A stretch of DNA of 64,000 nt from assembly GCA_015065425.1 (NCBI GenBank), contig SVQH01000006.1, forward strand, positions 1 to 64,000. Reading direction: 5' to 3'. The position numbers and the translations under genes were made by a program. The notes beneath the pieces were generated by a model. It ran no database searches. It had not been told where the DNA came from and was given only the letters and a program-made list of their open reading frames with translations. Every line of letters starts with the position of its first letter. Position 1 is the stretch's first letter. Source of the stretch: Oscillospiraceae bacterium. GTDB lineage: Bacteria; Bacillota; Clostridia; Oscillospirales; Acutalibacteraceae. Shown in pieces: positions 25,419 to 33,755 of the stretch.

Positions 25419-25447
25419 ATTATATTCCAAAATCCGAACAATAGCAA
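25419..25447 (-). promoter_or_regulatory. Promoter of restriction-modification operon
   Basis: Minus strand: -35 TTGCTA (25442-25447), 17-bp spacer, -10 TATAAT (25419-25424), 23 bp before the methylase ATG. Confidence 0.7.
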
Positions 25448-25481
25448 TATCAATTTAAAATATTAATGACATATTGATATT
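25446..25481. repeat. Inverted repeat at the restriction promoter
   Basis: AATATCAAT (25446-25454) and ATTGATATT (25473-25481), overlapping the edge of the -35 box. A candidate operator; AT-rich context makes chance possible. Confidence 0.4.
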
Positions 25482-25557
25482 TTGTGCAACATTTTTGCTT
25501 GAAGTGATATGCTATTTTTTGTACTAAATTCTATGGGTATGGTAGTCTCTTTTTATA

Positions 25558-25586
25558 TTGCAAAGTTATATGATTTATATTATAAT
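25558..25586 (+). promoter_or_regulatory. Promoter of the flavoprotein-cmk-ispH operon
   Basis: TTGCAA (25558-25563), 17-bp spacer, TATAAT (25581-25586), 20 bp upstream of the ATG. Confidence 0.75.
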
Positions 25587-25606
25587 ACACATTCAGAGGT
25601 GTTTTT

Positions 25607-26854
25607 ATGACGAGTGATGTAATTGTTATAGGTGCGGGACCTGCAGGGCTTATGGCGGCGGGAAAAGCTGCTGAGAGAGGACTTTCCGTAATCGTTCTTG
25701 AAAGAAATCCCCGACCTGCGAGAAAGCTTATGATAACGGGTAAGGGCAGATGTAATGTTACAAATGCCTGTACGCTTGTAAATGAACTTATGGATGCCAT
25801 TCCCGGAAATGCACGTTTTCTTTACGGTGCTTTTTCGAGATTTATGCCTTATGATACCATGGATCTTTTTGAAGCTCAGGGAGTTCCTCTTAAAATTGAA
25901 AGAGGAAACCGTGTTTTCCCGGAGTCTGATAAGGCTGTTGATATTGTTGATGCCATTGTCGCTTTTGCCGGAAACAACGGTGCAAAGATAATAACAGGGG
26001 AGAGAGTGACGGCACTTCTTACCGATGAAAACGGTATTTCGGGTGTAGTATGCGAAAGCGGTAATAAATATAATGCTCCTGAAGTGATAATTGCAACAGG
26101 AGGCTGTTCATACCCTCTTACAGGCTCAACGGGTGACGGATATACACTCAGTGAATGTGTCGGACATACCGTGACACCTCCCGTTCCATCTCTTGTTCCT
26201 CTTGAAACCGAAGAAGCATGGGTAAAACGCCTTCAGGGATTGTCTCTTAAAAATGTCAGCATCTCAATAAGAGATACTGACACTTATAAAGAGGTATATA
26301 CCGATTTCGGTGAAATGCTCTTTACACATTTTGGTGTATCAGGCCCCATGATACTCAGTGCCTCGGCTCATTTAAGAAATATTACTCCCGGAAAATACGA
26401 GCTTTCCATTGACCTGAAGCCTGCACTCAGCGAAGAAAAGCTTGATGAGAGAATACTTAAGGATTTCGCAAAATATTCAAATAAAGCTCTCGGAAATGCT
26501 CTCAGTGAGCTGCTTCCGAGAAAGCTTATTCCAGTAATTGTTTCTCTGTCGGGAATAGAACCTGACCTCAGAGCCAATAAAATTACAAGAGACATGAGAA
26601 AAGACCTTTTGTGGCTTCTTAAAAATCTTACCTGTACCATAAAGGGCACAAGACCCATTGATGAAGCTATAATAACTGCAGGCGGCATAAAAACAAATGA
26701 GATAGACCCAAAAACCATGCAGTCCAAAAAAGTCAGAGGACTATATTTTGCAGGCGAAGTAATTGATGTTGACGCATATACAGGCGGATTTAATCTTCAG
26801 ATTGCGTTTTCCACAGGAGCACTTGCGGGAAACAGCGTAGGAAAGGGAGAATAA
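25607..26854 (+). CDS. HI0933/BaiN-family flavoprotein
   Basis: A 415-residue FAD-dependent oxidoreductase of the HI0933 family: dinucleotide motif VIVIGAGPAGLMAAGKAAE at residues 4-22, GKGRCNVTN, and the C-terminal TAGGIKTNEIDP and GLYFAGEVIDVDAYTGGFN segments. Members are widespread and mostly uncharacterised; BaiN acts in bile-acid dehydroxylation, but the family is too broad to infer that here. It leads an operon with cmk (2 bp gap) and ispH-rpsA, an order seen in many Clostridia. Confidence 0.88.
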   Translation: MTSDVIVIGAGPAGLMAAGKAAERGLSVIVLERNPRPARKLMITGKGRCNVTNACTLVNELMDAIPGNARFLYGAFSRFMPYDTMDLFEAQGVPLKIERGNRVFPESDKAVDIVDAIVAFAGNNGAKIITGERVTALLTDENGISGVVCESGNKYNAPEVIIATGGCSYPLTGSTGDGYTLSECVGHTVTPPVPSLVPLETEEAWVKRLQGLSLKNVSISIRDTDTYKEVYTDFGEMLFTHFGVSGPMILSASAHLRNITPGKYELSIDLKPALSEEKLDERILKDFAKYSNKALGNALSELLPRKLIPVIVSLSGIEPDLRANKITRDMRKDLLWLLKNLTCTIKGTRPIDEAIITAGGIKTNEIDPKTMQSKKVRGLYFAGEVIDVDAYTGGFNLQIAFSTGALAGNSVGKGE

Positions 26855-26856
26855 TT

Positions 26857-27522
26857 ATGATAAATATTGCAATAGACGGTCCTGCAGGTGCAGGTAAAAG
26901 TACGGTAGCTAAAATGGTTGCAAAGGAACTTGGTTTTATTTACATTGATACAGGGGCATTGTACAGAAGTATAGGCATTGCCGCACTGAGAAAAGGTTTT
27001 TCAACAGATAACCGTGAACAGGTCATTTCAATATTACCTGAAATTGAGCTTTCTCTTAAGTTTGTTGACGGGGAACAGAGAGTTATACTCAACGGTGAGG
27101 ATGTAAGCCGTGATATAAGGCTTCCCGAAGCATCCATGGCGGCATCAAATGTATCTGCAATTCCCGAAGTGAGAAGCTTTCTTCTTGATATGCAGAAAAA
27201 ATTTGCCCGTGAAAACAACTGTCTTATGGACGGCAGAGACATAGGAACGGTTATACTTCCCGATGCCGAGCTTAAAATTTTCCTTACGGCTTCTCCCGAA
27301 GTCAGAGCTGACAGAAGGTATAAAGAGCTTATAGAAAAAGGTACTCCCAAGGCTTATGACGAGCTTCTTGAGGAAATAAAAGTCCGTGATTACAATGATT
27401 CACATAGGGCAGTAGCTCCCCTTAAGCCTGCAGAAGATGCCGTAATTGTGGATACATCTGAAATGTCACTTGATGAAGTTGTAGAAAAAATAATCTCACT
27501 TGCAAAGGATGTAAAAAAATGA
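26857..27522 (+). CDS. cmk: Cytidylate kinase
   Basis: A 221-residue CMP/dCMP kinase: P-loop GPAGAGKSTVAK (residues 8-19), IDTGALYRS, MDGRDIGTVILPDA and the lid RYKELIEKG typical of Cmk. It phosphorylates CMP and dCMP to diphosphates in the cytosol for nucleic acid and lipid synthesis. GGGAG precedes the ATG. Its stop overlaps the start of ispH (ATGA). Confidence 0.95.
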   Translation: MINIAIDGPAGAGKSTVAKMVAKELGFIYIDTGALYRSIGIAALRKGFSTDNREQVISILPEIELSLKFVDGEQRVILNGEDVSRDIRLPEASMAASNVSAIPEVRSFLLDMQKKFARENNCLMDGRDIGTVILPDAELKIFLTASPEVRADRRYKELIEKGTPKAYDELLEEIKVRDYNDSHRAVAPLKPAEDAVIVDTSEMSLDEVVEKIISLAKDVKK

Positions 27523-29597
27523 AAATAACCCTTGCAAAATCAGCAGGCTTCTGCTTTGGTGTGGCAAGAGCCGTAAAACAGGCTGAAAAATATGTTGAGG
27601 ACAAAATCAATGCCTGTACGCTGGGCCCTCTCATTCACAATCCCGATTTTGTAAAGGGACTTGAAGAAAGAGGAGTATATGCGGCGAAAGAACTTTCTGA
27701 TGTAAAAGACGGTTACACTCTGATAGTACGCACACACGGCATAACAAAAGAGCTTTTCTCCGAAATTGAAAATTCGGGACTGAAGTTTTATGATGCTACC
27801 TGTCCTTTTGTAAAAAAGATTCACTCAATAGTTGCCGAAAGGTCAGCTCTCGGTGACAAAATTCTCATTGCAGGTGACAAAAACCATCCTGAAGTTATCG
27901 GAATCAGAAGCTATTGTGCAGGGGAAAGCTATGTTTTTTCCAATGCCGAAGAACTGGAATCGATTAAGAAAAATAATCAATTTTCAGAAAATGACACTTT
28001 TTCTTTGGTATCTCAAACAACTTTTGATTCAAAAGAGTTTAAAAAATGTGAAAAAAATGCAAAAATACTATATACAAACTTGAAAATATTTGATACAATA
28101 TGTAATGCTACCGCTTTGAGGCAGGAAGAAGCAATGTCTCTTGCCAAAGAGAATGATATGATGATAGTAATAGGCGGCAGAAACAGTTCCAACACGGAAA
28201 AGCTGTATAAACTCTGCAGCGAAATTACTGAAACATATCTTATTGAAAAGGCTTCCGAGTTATCGGATATAAATTTTGAAGGTGTCTTTTCAGTCGGAGT
28301 TACTGCAGGAGCGTCCACTCCTGACGGTACAATTAAGGAGGTAATTAAAACAATGTCTGAGTCCAATGTAAACATCGAAACAGCAGCAGAAAACCAGGGA
28401 CAGGTTGAAACTGCTGTGAACACCGAGGAAATGTCCTTCGAACAGGCTCTTGAGGAATCCCTCAACAGCATGAACAATGACCAAAAAGTAGTGGGCGTAG
28501 TTATGCACATCGCTCCCAATGAAATTCAGGTAGATATCGGCAGAAAACAGACCGGTTATATCCCCAGCGACGAGTACAGTGCAGACCCCACAGCAGATCC
28601 CATGAAGGAGCTTAAAGTTGGCGATGAACTCAACCTCATCATCATGAAAACAAATGATGTAGAAGGTACAATCATGCTTTCAAAGCGTCGTTATGATGCA
28701 ATTAAGTATTGGGATAGCATTGTTGAAGCAAATAAGGAAGGAACGATCCTTGAAGGTTCAGTTGTTGAGGTAATCAGCAAAGGACTTATCGTTGTTGTTA
28801 ACGGTGTAAGAGTATTTGTTCCCGCTTCTCTTTCCACAGTTCCCAAAGATGGAAGACTTGAGGAAATGCTCAACAAGACCGTAAACTTTGTTGTTATAGA
28901 TATTGATAAGCGTCGCAGAAGAGCTGTAGGCTCCATCCGTGAGGCTTCCAAGACTCTTCGTAAGGCAAATCAGGAAAAGTTCTGGGCTGCTGCTGAAGAA
29001 GGACAGAAGTACACAGGTACTGTTAAGTCCCTTACCGATTACGGTGCATTCGTTGACATCGGCGGTGTTGACGGTATGATTCACAGAACCGAACTTTCAT
29101 GGAAGCGTATCAAGCATCCTTCCGATGTTGTCAATGTAGGCGACACCGTTGAAGTATACATCAAGGCTCTTGATAAGGAAAACAAGAAGATTTCTCTCGG
29201 TTATAAGAAAATCGAAGACAATCCTTGGGAAATCCTTAAGAGAGACTATCCCGTCGGTTCCGAAATCGAGGTTAAGATTGTAAGAATCACAACCTTCGGT
29301 GCATTTGCTGAAATCTTCCCCAGAATGGAAGGTCTTATTCATATTTCACAGATTGCAAATGAAAGAATCGAAAAGCCCCAGGATGTAATTTCCATTGATG
29401 AGACGGTTAAGGTTAAGATTACTGATATCGATTTCGAGAAGAAGAGAATCAGCCTTTCAATGAAGGCCCTGCTTCCTGCTCCCGAAAAGCCCGCTGTTGT
29501 TGAGGAAGAAGTTGTTGAAGATGACGCTCCCGTAACAATGTCCATTGATGAACTCATTGCTAAGGCAAATGAGGAAGCAGCTGCTGATGCTGAATAA
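27519..29597 (+). CDS. ispH: IspH-ribosomal protein S1 fusion
   Basis: A 692-residue bifunctional protein. Residues 1-278 are HMBPP reductase (IspH/LytB), the last step of the MEP isoprenoid pathway, with iron-sulfur ligands C12, C95 and C195 and conserved H40, H73 and H124. A linker (280-315) joins four S1 RNA-binding repeats at about 320-400, 405-485, 490-565 and 575-655; repeats three and four carry the classic YGAFVDIGGVDGMIH and FGAFAEIFPRMEGLIH forms. The tail is acidic. This fusion is known from Clostridia. The S1 part should help mRNA binding at the ribosome. Confidence 0.93.
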   Translation: MKITLAKSAGFCFGVARAVKQAEKYVEDKINACTLGPLIHNPDFVKGLEERGVYAAKELSDVKDGYTLIVRTHGITKELFSEIENSGLKFYDATCPFVKKIHSIVAERSALGDKILIAGDKNHPEVIGIRSYCAGESYVFSNAEELESIKKNNQFSENDTFSLVSQTTFDSKEFKKCEKNAKILYTNLKIFDTICNATALRQEEAMSLAKENDMMIVIGGRNSSNTEKLYKLCSEITETYLIEKASELSDINFEGVFSVGVTAGASTPDGTIKEVIKTMSESNVNIETAAENQGQVETAVNTEEMSFEQALEESLNSMNNDQKVVGVVMHIAPNEIQVDIGRKQTGYIPSDEYSADPTADPMKELKVGDELNLIIMKTNDVEGTIMLSKRRYDAIKYWDSIVEANKEGTILEGSVVEVISKGLIVVVNGVRVFVPASLSTVPKDGRLEEMLNKTVNFVVIDIDKRRRRAVGSIREASKTLRKANQEKFWAAAEEGQKYTGTVKSLTDYGAFVDIGGVDGMIHRTELSWKRIKHPSDVVNVGDTVEVYIKALDKENKKISLGYKKIEDNPWEILKRDYPVGSEIEVKIVRITTFGAFAEIFPRMEGLIHISQIANERIEKPQDVISIDETVKVKITDIDFEKKRISLSMKALLPAPEKPAVVEEEVVEDDAPVTMSIDELIAKANEEAAADAE

Positions 29598-29612
29598 TTT
29601 TACTTAAATGTT

Positions 29613-29663
29613 AAAGACTGTTTTCAGAACCATTTTGAAGTCCTGAAAGCAGTCTTGTCTTTT
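29613..29663. terminator. Terminator after ispH-rpsA
   Basis: AAGACTG-TTTTCAG pairs with CTGAAAG-CAGTCTT (29613-29656), then TGTCTTTT. It lies between convergent genes and may work both ways. Confidence 0.78.
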
Positions 29664-30006
29664 ATCCTAAACCGAAGCTTACGCTGAGTGCTTTGTTTAT
29701 TTTGTTCATTTCGGAATTGTCAAGCGTTCCCATGTGTTCTTTAAGTCTCGTTTTATCTATGGTACGCACCTGTTCAAGAAGAACTATGGAATCTTTCGCA
29801 AGACCGCAGCCGCCCCCGTTTACACTTATGTGTGTGGGAAGCTGTGTTTTGTATTTCTGACTTGTAATTGCCGCAGCAATAACGGTAGGCGAGTATTTGT
29901 TACCCACATCATTTTGGACTATAAGTACGGGTCTTACTCCTCCTTGCTCACTTCCTACTACGGGACTTAAGTCTGCATAGTATATGTCGCCCCGTTTTAC
30001 TGTCAT
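29662..30006 (-). CDS. mazF: MazF/NdoA-type mRNA interferase toxin
   Basis: A 114-residue toxin of the MazF/PemK family: VKRGDIYYADLSPVVGSEQG, GVRPVLIVQND, TVIAAAITSQ and EQVRTIDKTRL, all standard for EndoA-like RNases. It should cut mRNA at short sequences and is normally held by a MazE/NdoAI antitoxin encoded just upstream. No antitoxin gene is seen here: the upstream 220 bp hold only a hairpin, and the next gene is divergent. ATG 30006 is chosen for AGGAG eight bases upstream; a GTG at 30015 is less likely. Confidence 0.9.
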   Translation of the reverse strand: MTVKRGDIYYADLSPVVGSEQGGVRPVLIVQNDVGNKYSPTVIAAAITSQKYKTQLPTHISVNGGGCGLAKDSIVLLEQVRTIDKTRLKEHMGTLDNSEMNKINKALSVSFGLG

Positions 30007-30034
30007 GTTCAACACTCCTTTTTATTCAGTGTTA

Positions 30035-30062
30035 CGAAAAAAGCAGTTACCGCTTTTTTTCG
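30035..30062 (-). terminator. Hairpin in front of mazF
   Basis: CGAAAAAAGC and GCTTTTTTTCG form a long AT-rich stem about 30 bp upstream of mazF. Read on the minus strand it has a T-run inside its right arm, so it may attenuate mazF or end a transcript from upstream. Confidence 0.5.
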
Positions 30063-30146
30063 TTTATCCTTCTGACAGTATTTTTGCCTTAAAGAAACCA
30101 AAATAAACAGCCAAAAAAATTTTTTTGAAAAATTTTGCAAAAACTA

Positions 30147-30189
30147 TTGACAAATTAGAATTAATCCATTAAAATTAGAATTGTTCTAA
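30147..30189 (+). promoter_or_regulatory. Rubrerythrin promoter with PerR/Fur-like box
   Basis: TTGACA (30147-30152), 17-bp spacer, TAAAAT (30170-30175). Overlapping the -10 end is TTAGAATTGTTCTAA (30175-30189), a 7-1-7 dyad with one mismatch that resembles PerR boxes. A second TTAGAATT half-site lies 20 bp upstream at 30155. Confidence 0.65.
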
Positions 30190-30228
30190 GGCAATAAATA
30201 CAAAATCAATTATAAAGGAGTTTTTATT

Positions 30229-30777
30229 ATGACAAAGAAATGGATATGTTCAGTATGCGGTTATGTACACGAAGGTGACACACCTCCCGAAAATTGCCCC
30301 CAGTGCAGAGTTCCTGCTGAAAAGTTCAACGAGCAGAAGGCTGACGAAAGAACATGGGCAGCAGAGCATGTTGTAGGTGTCGCAAAGGGTGTTCGTGAAG
30401 ACATCATTATGGACCTCAGAGCCAACTTTGAAGGCGAATGCACAGAGGTAGGTATGTATCTTGCAATGGCAAGAGTAGCACACCGTGAAGGCTATCCCGA
30501 AATCGGTCTTTACTGGGAAAAGGCAGCATGGGAAGAAGCAGAACACGCAGCAAAGTTTGCAGAGCTTTTAGGTGAAGTTGTAACAGACAGCACAAAGAAG
30601 AATCTCGAAATGAGAGTAGACGCAGAAAACGGTGCAACAGCAGGTAAGTTCGACCTCGCAAAACGTGCAAAAGAATTAAACCTCGATGCAATCCACGACA
30701 CAGTACACGAAATGGCAAGAGATGAGGCTCGACACGGCAAGGCATTTGAAGGTTTACTTAAGAGATACTTTGGTTAA
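30229..30777 (+). CDS. rbr: Rubrerythrin (N-terminal rubredoxin type)
   Basis: A 182-residue peroxide-detoxifying protein. Residues 1-35 are a rubredoxin domain with C7, C10, C23 and C26; residues 45-182 are the ferritin-like diiron domain with [20 protein letters not shown] and DEARHGKAF supplying carboxylate and histidine ligands. This reversed domain order is common in anaerobes. It reduces hydrogen peroxide to water with electrons from NADH via flavoproteins. A PerR-like box at its promoter suggests induction by peroxide. Confidence 0.93.
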   Translation: MTKKWICSVCGYVHEGDTPPENCPQCRVPAEKFNEQKADERTWAAEHVVGVAKGVREDIIMDLRANFEGECTEVGMYLAMARVAHREGYPEIGLYWEKAAWEEAEHAAKFAELLGEVVTDSTKKNLEMRVDAENGATAGKFDLAKRAKELNLDAIHDTVHEMARDEARHGKAFEGLLKRYFG

Positions 30778-30797
30778 TATTTCCATATATAAAACAG

Positions 30798-30832
30798 AGG
30801 ACACAGCACAAAAACTGTGTCCTTGATTTTTT
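30798..30832 (+). terminator. Terminator of rubrerythrin
   Basis: AGGACACAG (30798-30806) pairs with CTGTGTCCT (30815-30823), followed by a T-run. Confidence 0.85.
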
Positions 30833-30864
30833 GAGTTTTTTTTAGAGTTTTTTTCGTAAGGGAA

Positions 30865-31644
30865 TTACCACTCAGTCGGGTCTTCAAGTCCTACAGATGC
30901 TCTGAGTATCAGTCTTGCATCGAATGATGAAACGGTTCCGTCTTTGTCTACATCGGCAAGGGCTTTTAATTCTTCCGTAAAAGTTTCAAGTCCCACGGAA
31001 GCACGAAGAACAAGTCTTGCATCGGAAGAAGAAATGGTATTATCACCGTCAATGTCACCGAATACCTGAACGGGTATTTTGTCAAAAGTATCAAGGTCAA
31101 TATGTATTGCAGGGCAGATGCCGTATTTATCTGATGCACGGACATTATCAAAATAGTCTATTGCACAAAATGTTCCCATAACAGATTCAAGTTCACCAGT
31201 ATCCGGGTTTATTACACCTAAAGCAAATTCCGGCATTTTCTTGCCGTAAACAACAGCAGGTCTATGCAAATTACCCGTAACTTTTCTGAGGAACCATCTG
31301 TTAAGTAATATTGAATCAATGTCCAGAGTTGAAGAATAATCAGTACAATTCCTATGTAATGCTTCACTTGTATAATAATAGTCAAAAATGTCTTCTTTGA
31401 ATGTATTGAATTTGAATTCAGGATTAATAACATCTTCTAAAGAAAACAACACAACATTATCAATCGTTGTACCGGTTTTTGTTTCATTTATGCTGTTTTT
31501 CTCAATATCGTTAAATACAGTGTTGAAAAACTCATTGTTTAGCCATGTTCTGATACTTGATGCCTCCCACTTGGCGGCAGGCTCAAGAGAGGTCATCTCA
31601 CTACTAAGGTCTTCAAAGAAGGTAAAACACTGAACATCAAGAAT
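30865..31644 (-). pseudogene. 5'-truncated dockerin protein (DUF6273-like plus dockerin)
   Basis: The frame ends with a type I dockerin of two calcium-binding repeats (GDIDGDNTISSSDARLVLR and ADVDKDGTVSSFDARLILR), preceded by about 170 residues resembling DUF6273 domains (EASSIRTWLNNEF, ILLNRWFLRKV). There is no signal peptide: the first in-frame ATG is at 31596, but domain-like sequence (FTFFEDLSSE) continues upstream of it to about 31640, after which the frame reads unrelated residues to a stop at 31708-31710. An exported dockerin protein needs a signal sequence, so I treat it as a broken 3' part of a larger gene. Confidence 0.65.
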
Positions 31645-31830
31645 ACTATTGCCGATAAGATTTATTCTTATATGAACTTTATCACGCAGAAGCCATTGAA
31701 AATGCTTTCATCGATATTGACAGCCTATAGGTGAAGCAAAAAAACGCATAAAAACACAGACATAACTTTTTCAGTTGTGCTGATTTTATGCTAAAATCTA
31801 ATAACATACTGATATATAGTGATTTTATGT

Positions 31831-31887
31831 GACGAGACCTGCCACGTAAAGGTTTTTGAATGTCTTCTTAAGAGATACTTCGATTGA
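31831..31887 (+). pseudogene. Rubrerythrin 3'-end relic
   Basis: Reading from GAC 31831 gives DETCHVKVFECLLKRYFD and a stop. The intact rubrerythrin 1.1 kb upstream ends [18 protein letters not shown] and a stop, 13 of 18 residues identical. Nothing else of the gene remains. Best explained as a decayed duplicate. Confidence 0.7.
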
Positions 31888-31897
31888 TTAATCAGAT

Positions 31898-31940
31898 GGG
31901 CTGCACCAAAACATCGTAAGCAGATGTTTTGGTGCAGCCC
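31898..31940. terminator. Perfect 18-bp hairpin
   Basis: Arms 31898-31915 and 31923-31940 are exact complements around a 7-base loop. It lies after the stop of the minus-strand CotH gene and after the rubrerythrin relic. No clear T-run on either side. Confidence 0.6.
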
Positions 31941-31971
31941 CTTTATCTTGATTTTAGAAAAACAAAACCAT

Positions 31972-33540
31972 TTATTCAGTTTCGGTCACAGGTGCAAATT
32001 TCTCATCGAGTACAGGAATTCTGTAATTAAGGAATTCTTCTATCTGAGATAAATCATAACCGGGAATTTCAGTGCCCCATTTTTCGGTTTCTTTGGTGAA
32101 AGTTTCCTCGGGAATTGAGGCTTTGAATTCTTCAAAGAGTTCCATAACATGTTCTTTTGTAAGAATATCACTGCGAAGTTCGGAATATCTCATTCTTATC
32201 TCTTTATCGAAAAGATTTATGAATCTTGACCAGAGCTTGTTGAGTTCAAAGGGAATCTGTTCCTGTTCATAATTAAACAGAGACTGTCCGGTCCAGTGTG
32301 CTCCCCAGCTTGTATCAAGGTCATAAAGGGAAGGATACCATAAACTTCCGTCGTATGTAACAAGCAACAGATTTTTTGCCTGATTATCACGAAGATAAGC
32401 AAATTCACACAGAATATAATAGTTTAGCATTGCATCAAGATTTAAATGCTGCTCAAAATTATTTCTGAATTCTTCATCGGAGCTTGTCATAACAAAAGAA
32501 ATAAGAGTGTTGAGCTTTCCGAGTTTTTCATCTGTTTCATCTCCGACTTCCAATGCCCACGTATCATAGGTTGCAGGTGCATAGAAAAAGTTTGCTTTTT
32601 CATAGCTTTCACCGCAGAAAACAATATGATCAGGGTTATCCTCATCCATATTGAACATCCAAGCATCCTTGGGAATGTTAAATGTGTAAAGACCTAAGAA
32701 CTCACCGTTGGAATATATTTCAATAGGAAAACCGTCAATGGCATTGTTTGCGGGAGAGTCAGTGAACATTTCATATTTCTGCTGTACTTCGGTGAAAATA
32801 TTTGCAGTTACTATATTTCTTGAATGAGTTTTATCAATCCAGTTAGCTTTGAGACAGTAGTTGTTTTGTGCACCCCAGCCGACATCAACATTCATTTTAT
32901 CTTCAAAATTGCTGTCTTTGTAAAAACTTATGTTGTAATTCTTCTTATTATAAGCAAGGCTTGAAGTGCCTTGAACCTTTAGTGTCGCATATCCTGTGAA
33001 GGATATATTTTCAGATGTATAAGAAATCTCAATATTTCTTACATCATTTTTGGAATTCATTTCTGAAATATTGCCTTCAAAACAGAGCTTCGGTAAAACA
33101 ATTTCATCTTCACAAATTGCTGAACACTGAGAACATATACCGTTTACGGGAGTGTGCAGAAGCATAGGCAAAACTCTTGTTTCAATATGCCCGCAACTGC
33201 ATATTCTTTTGTCTGTGCCTGTTGCCGAGCATGTTGCAGATGCATCGTTTTCCCATTCGGAATATTCATGGAGTGGGATGGTGTCTATGGCTACAGATGC
33301 TCTGAGTATACTTCTTGCATCAGCAGCTGTTATATCTCCGCTGTTGTCTGTGTCTGCAAGAAGTATCTGTTCGTCAGTGAAAACTTCAAGTTTTACAGCG
33401 TTTCGGAGAACAAGTCTCGCATCTGAGGAAGTTACAATGCCGTCAAAGTCAACATCCCCGGATATATGTGCTTGTGTAATTATACAAGTGAAAGAAATGA
33501 TAAACAATGTAAGTATAACCGTTAAATATTTATGATGCAT
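31972..33540 (-). CDS. Secreted dockerin-CotH kinase-like protein
   Basis: A 522-residue exported protein. A signal peptide (about 1-24) is followed directly by a type I dockerin (27-88) with two DxDxDG...DAR repeats, a cysteine-rich stretch with CSCGHIETRVLP, and a CotH-like domain (about 165-515). The CotH part shows LKANWIDKTHSRN, EFAYLRDNQAKN and YPSLYDLDTSWG, the last two fitting the kinase-like metal site. CotH of Bacillus phosphorylates spore-coat proteins; CotH domains beside dockerins occur in cellulosome-bearing Clostridia. The dockerin should bind a cohesin not encoded in this window. Confidence 0.85.
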   Translation of the reverse strand: MHHKYLTVILTLFIISFTCIITQAHISGDVDFDGIVTSSDARLVLRNAVKLEVFTDEQILLADTDNSGDITAADARSILRASVAIDTIPLHEYSEWENDASATCSATGTDKRICSCGHIETRVLPMLLHTPVNGICSQCSAICEDEIVLPKLCFEGNISEMNSKNDVRNIEISYTSENISFTGYATLKVQGTSSLAYNKKNYNISFYKDSNFEDKMNVDVGWGAQNNYCLKANWIDKTHSRNIVTANIFTEVQQKYEMFTDSPANNAIDGFPIEIYSNGEFLGLYTFNIPKDAWMFNMDEDNPDHIVFCGESYEKANFFYAPATYDTWALEVGDETDEKLGKLNTLISFVMTSSDEEFRNNFEQHLNLDAMLNYYILCEFAYLRDNQAKNLLLVTYDGSLWYPSLYDLDTSWGAHWTGQSLFNYEQEQIPFELNKLWSRFINLFDKEIRMRYSELRSDILTKEHVMELFEEFKASIPEETFTKETEKWGTEIPGYDLSQIEEFLNYRIPVLDEKFAPVTETE

Positions 33541-33568
33541 ATAAACACTCCTGTCGTTATTGTTACAA

Positions 33569-33597
33569 ATTATATCATAAAATTCTTATTTTTACAA
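33569..33597 (-). promoter_or_regulatory. Promoter of dockerin-CotH gene
   Basis: Minus strand -35 TTGTAA (33592-33597), 17-bp spacer, -10 TATAAT (33569-33574), about 30 bp before the ATG. Confidence 0.65.
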
Positions 33598-33688
33598 GTA
33601 TGAACGGTATTTTAAATAAAATCCACTATTACAATGCGATAGGTTCGTTTACAAAAGAATACTTTTTATTGATAGTTATATATATTTG

Positions 33689-33717
33689 TTGACAAAAATG
33701 CAATTTAATTGTAACAT
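33689..33717 (+). promoter_or_regulatory. Promoter of secreted lipase-like gene
   Basis: TTGACA (33689-33694), 17-bp spacer, TAACAT (33712-33717), 38 bp upstream of the ATG. Confidence 0.6.
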
Positions 33718-33755
33718 TATATTAAATTACATATTAAATAAAAGGGGAGTATGTT

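Larger units (their letters stand above)
31645..31971. other. Intergenic region with gene debris
   Basis: No intact gene. It holds a rubrerythrin 3'-end relic at 31831-31887 and an 18-bp perfect hairpin at 31898-31940. The rest (31645-31830) is AT-rich with no recognised content. Confidence 0.6.

Noticed and set aside
30016-30228. MazE-type antitoxin gene
   Set aside because: No frame of suitable length with a start and ribosome-binding site upstream of mazF; only a hairpin and the rubrerythrin promoter.
31646-31728. Plus-strand frames ending LSSILTAYR or IENAFIDIDSL as a gene remnant
   Set aside because: Both are short and overlap the broken end of the dockerin frame; no family could be named.
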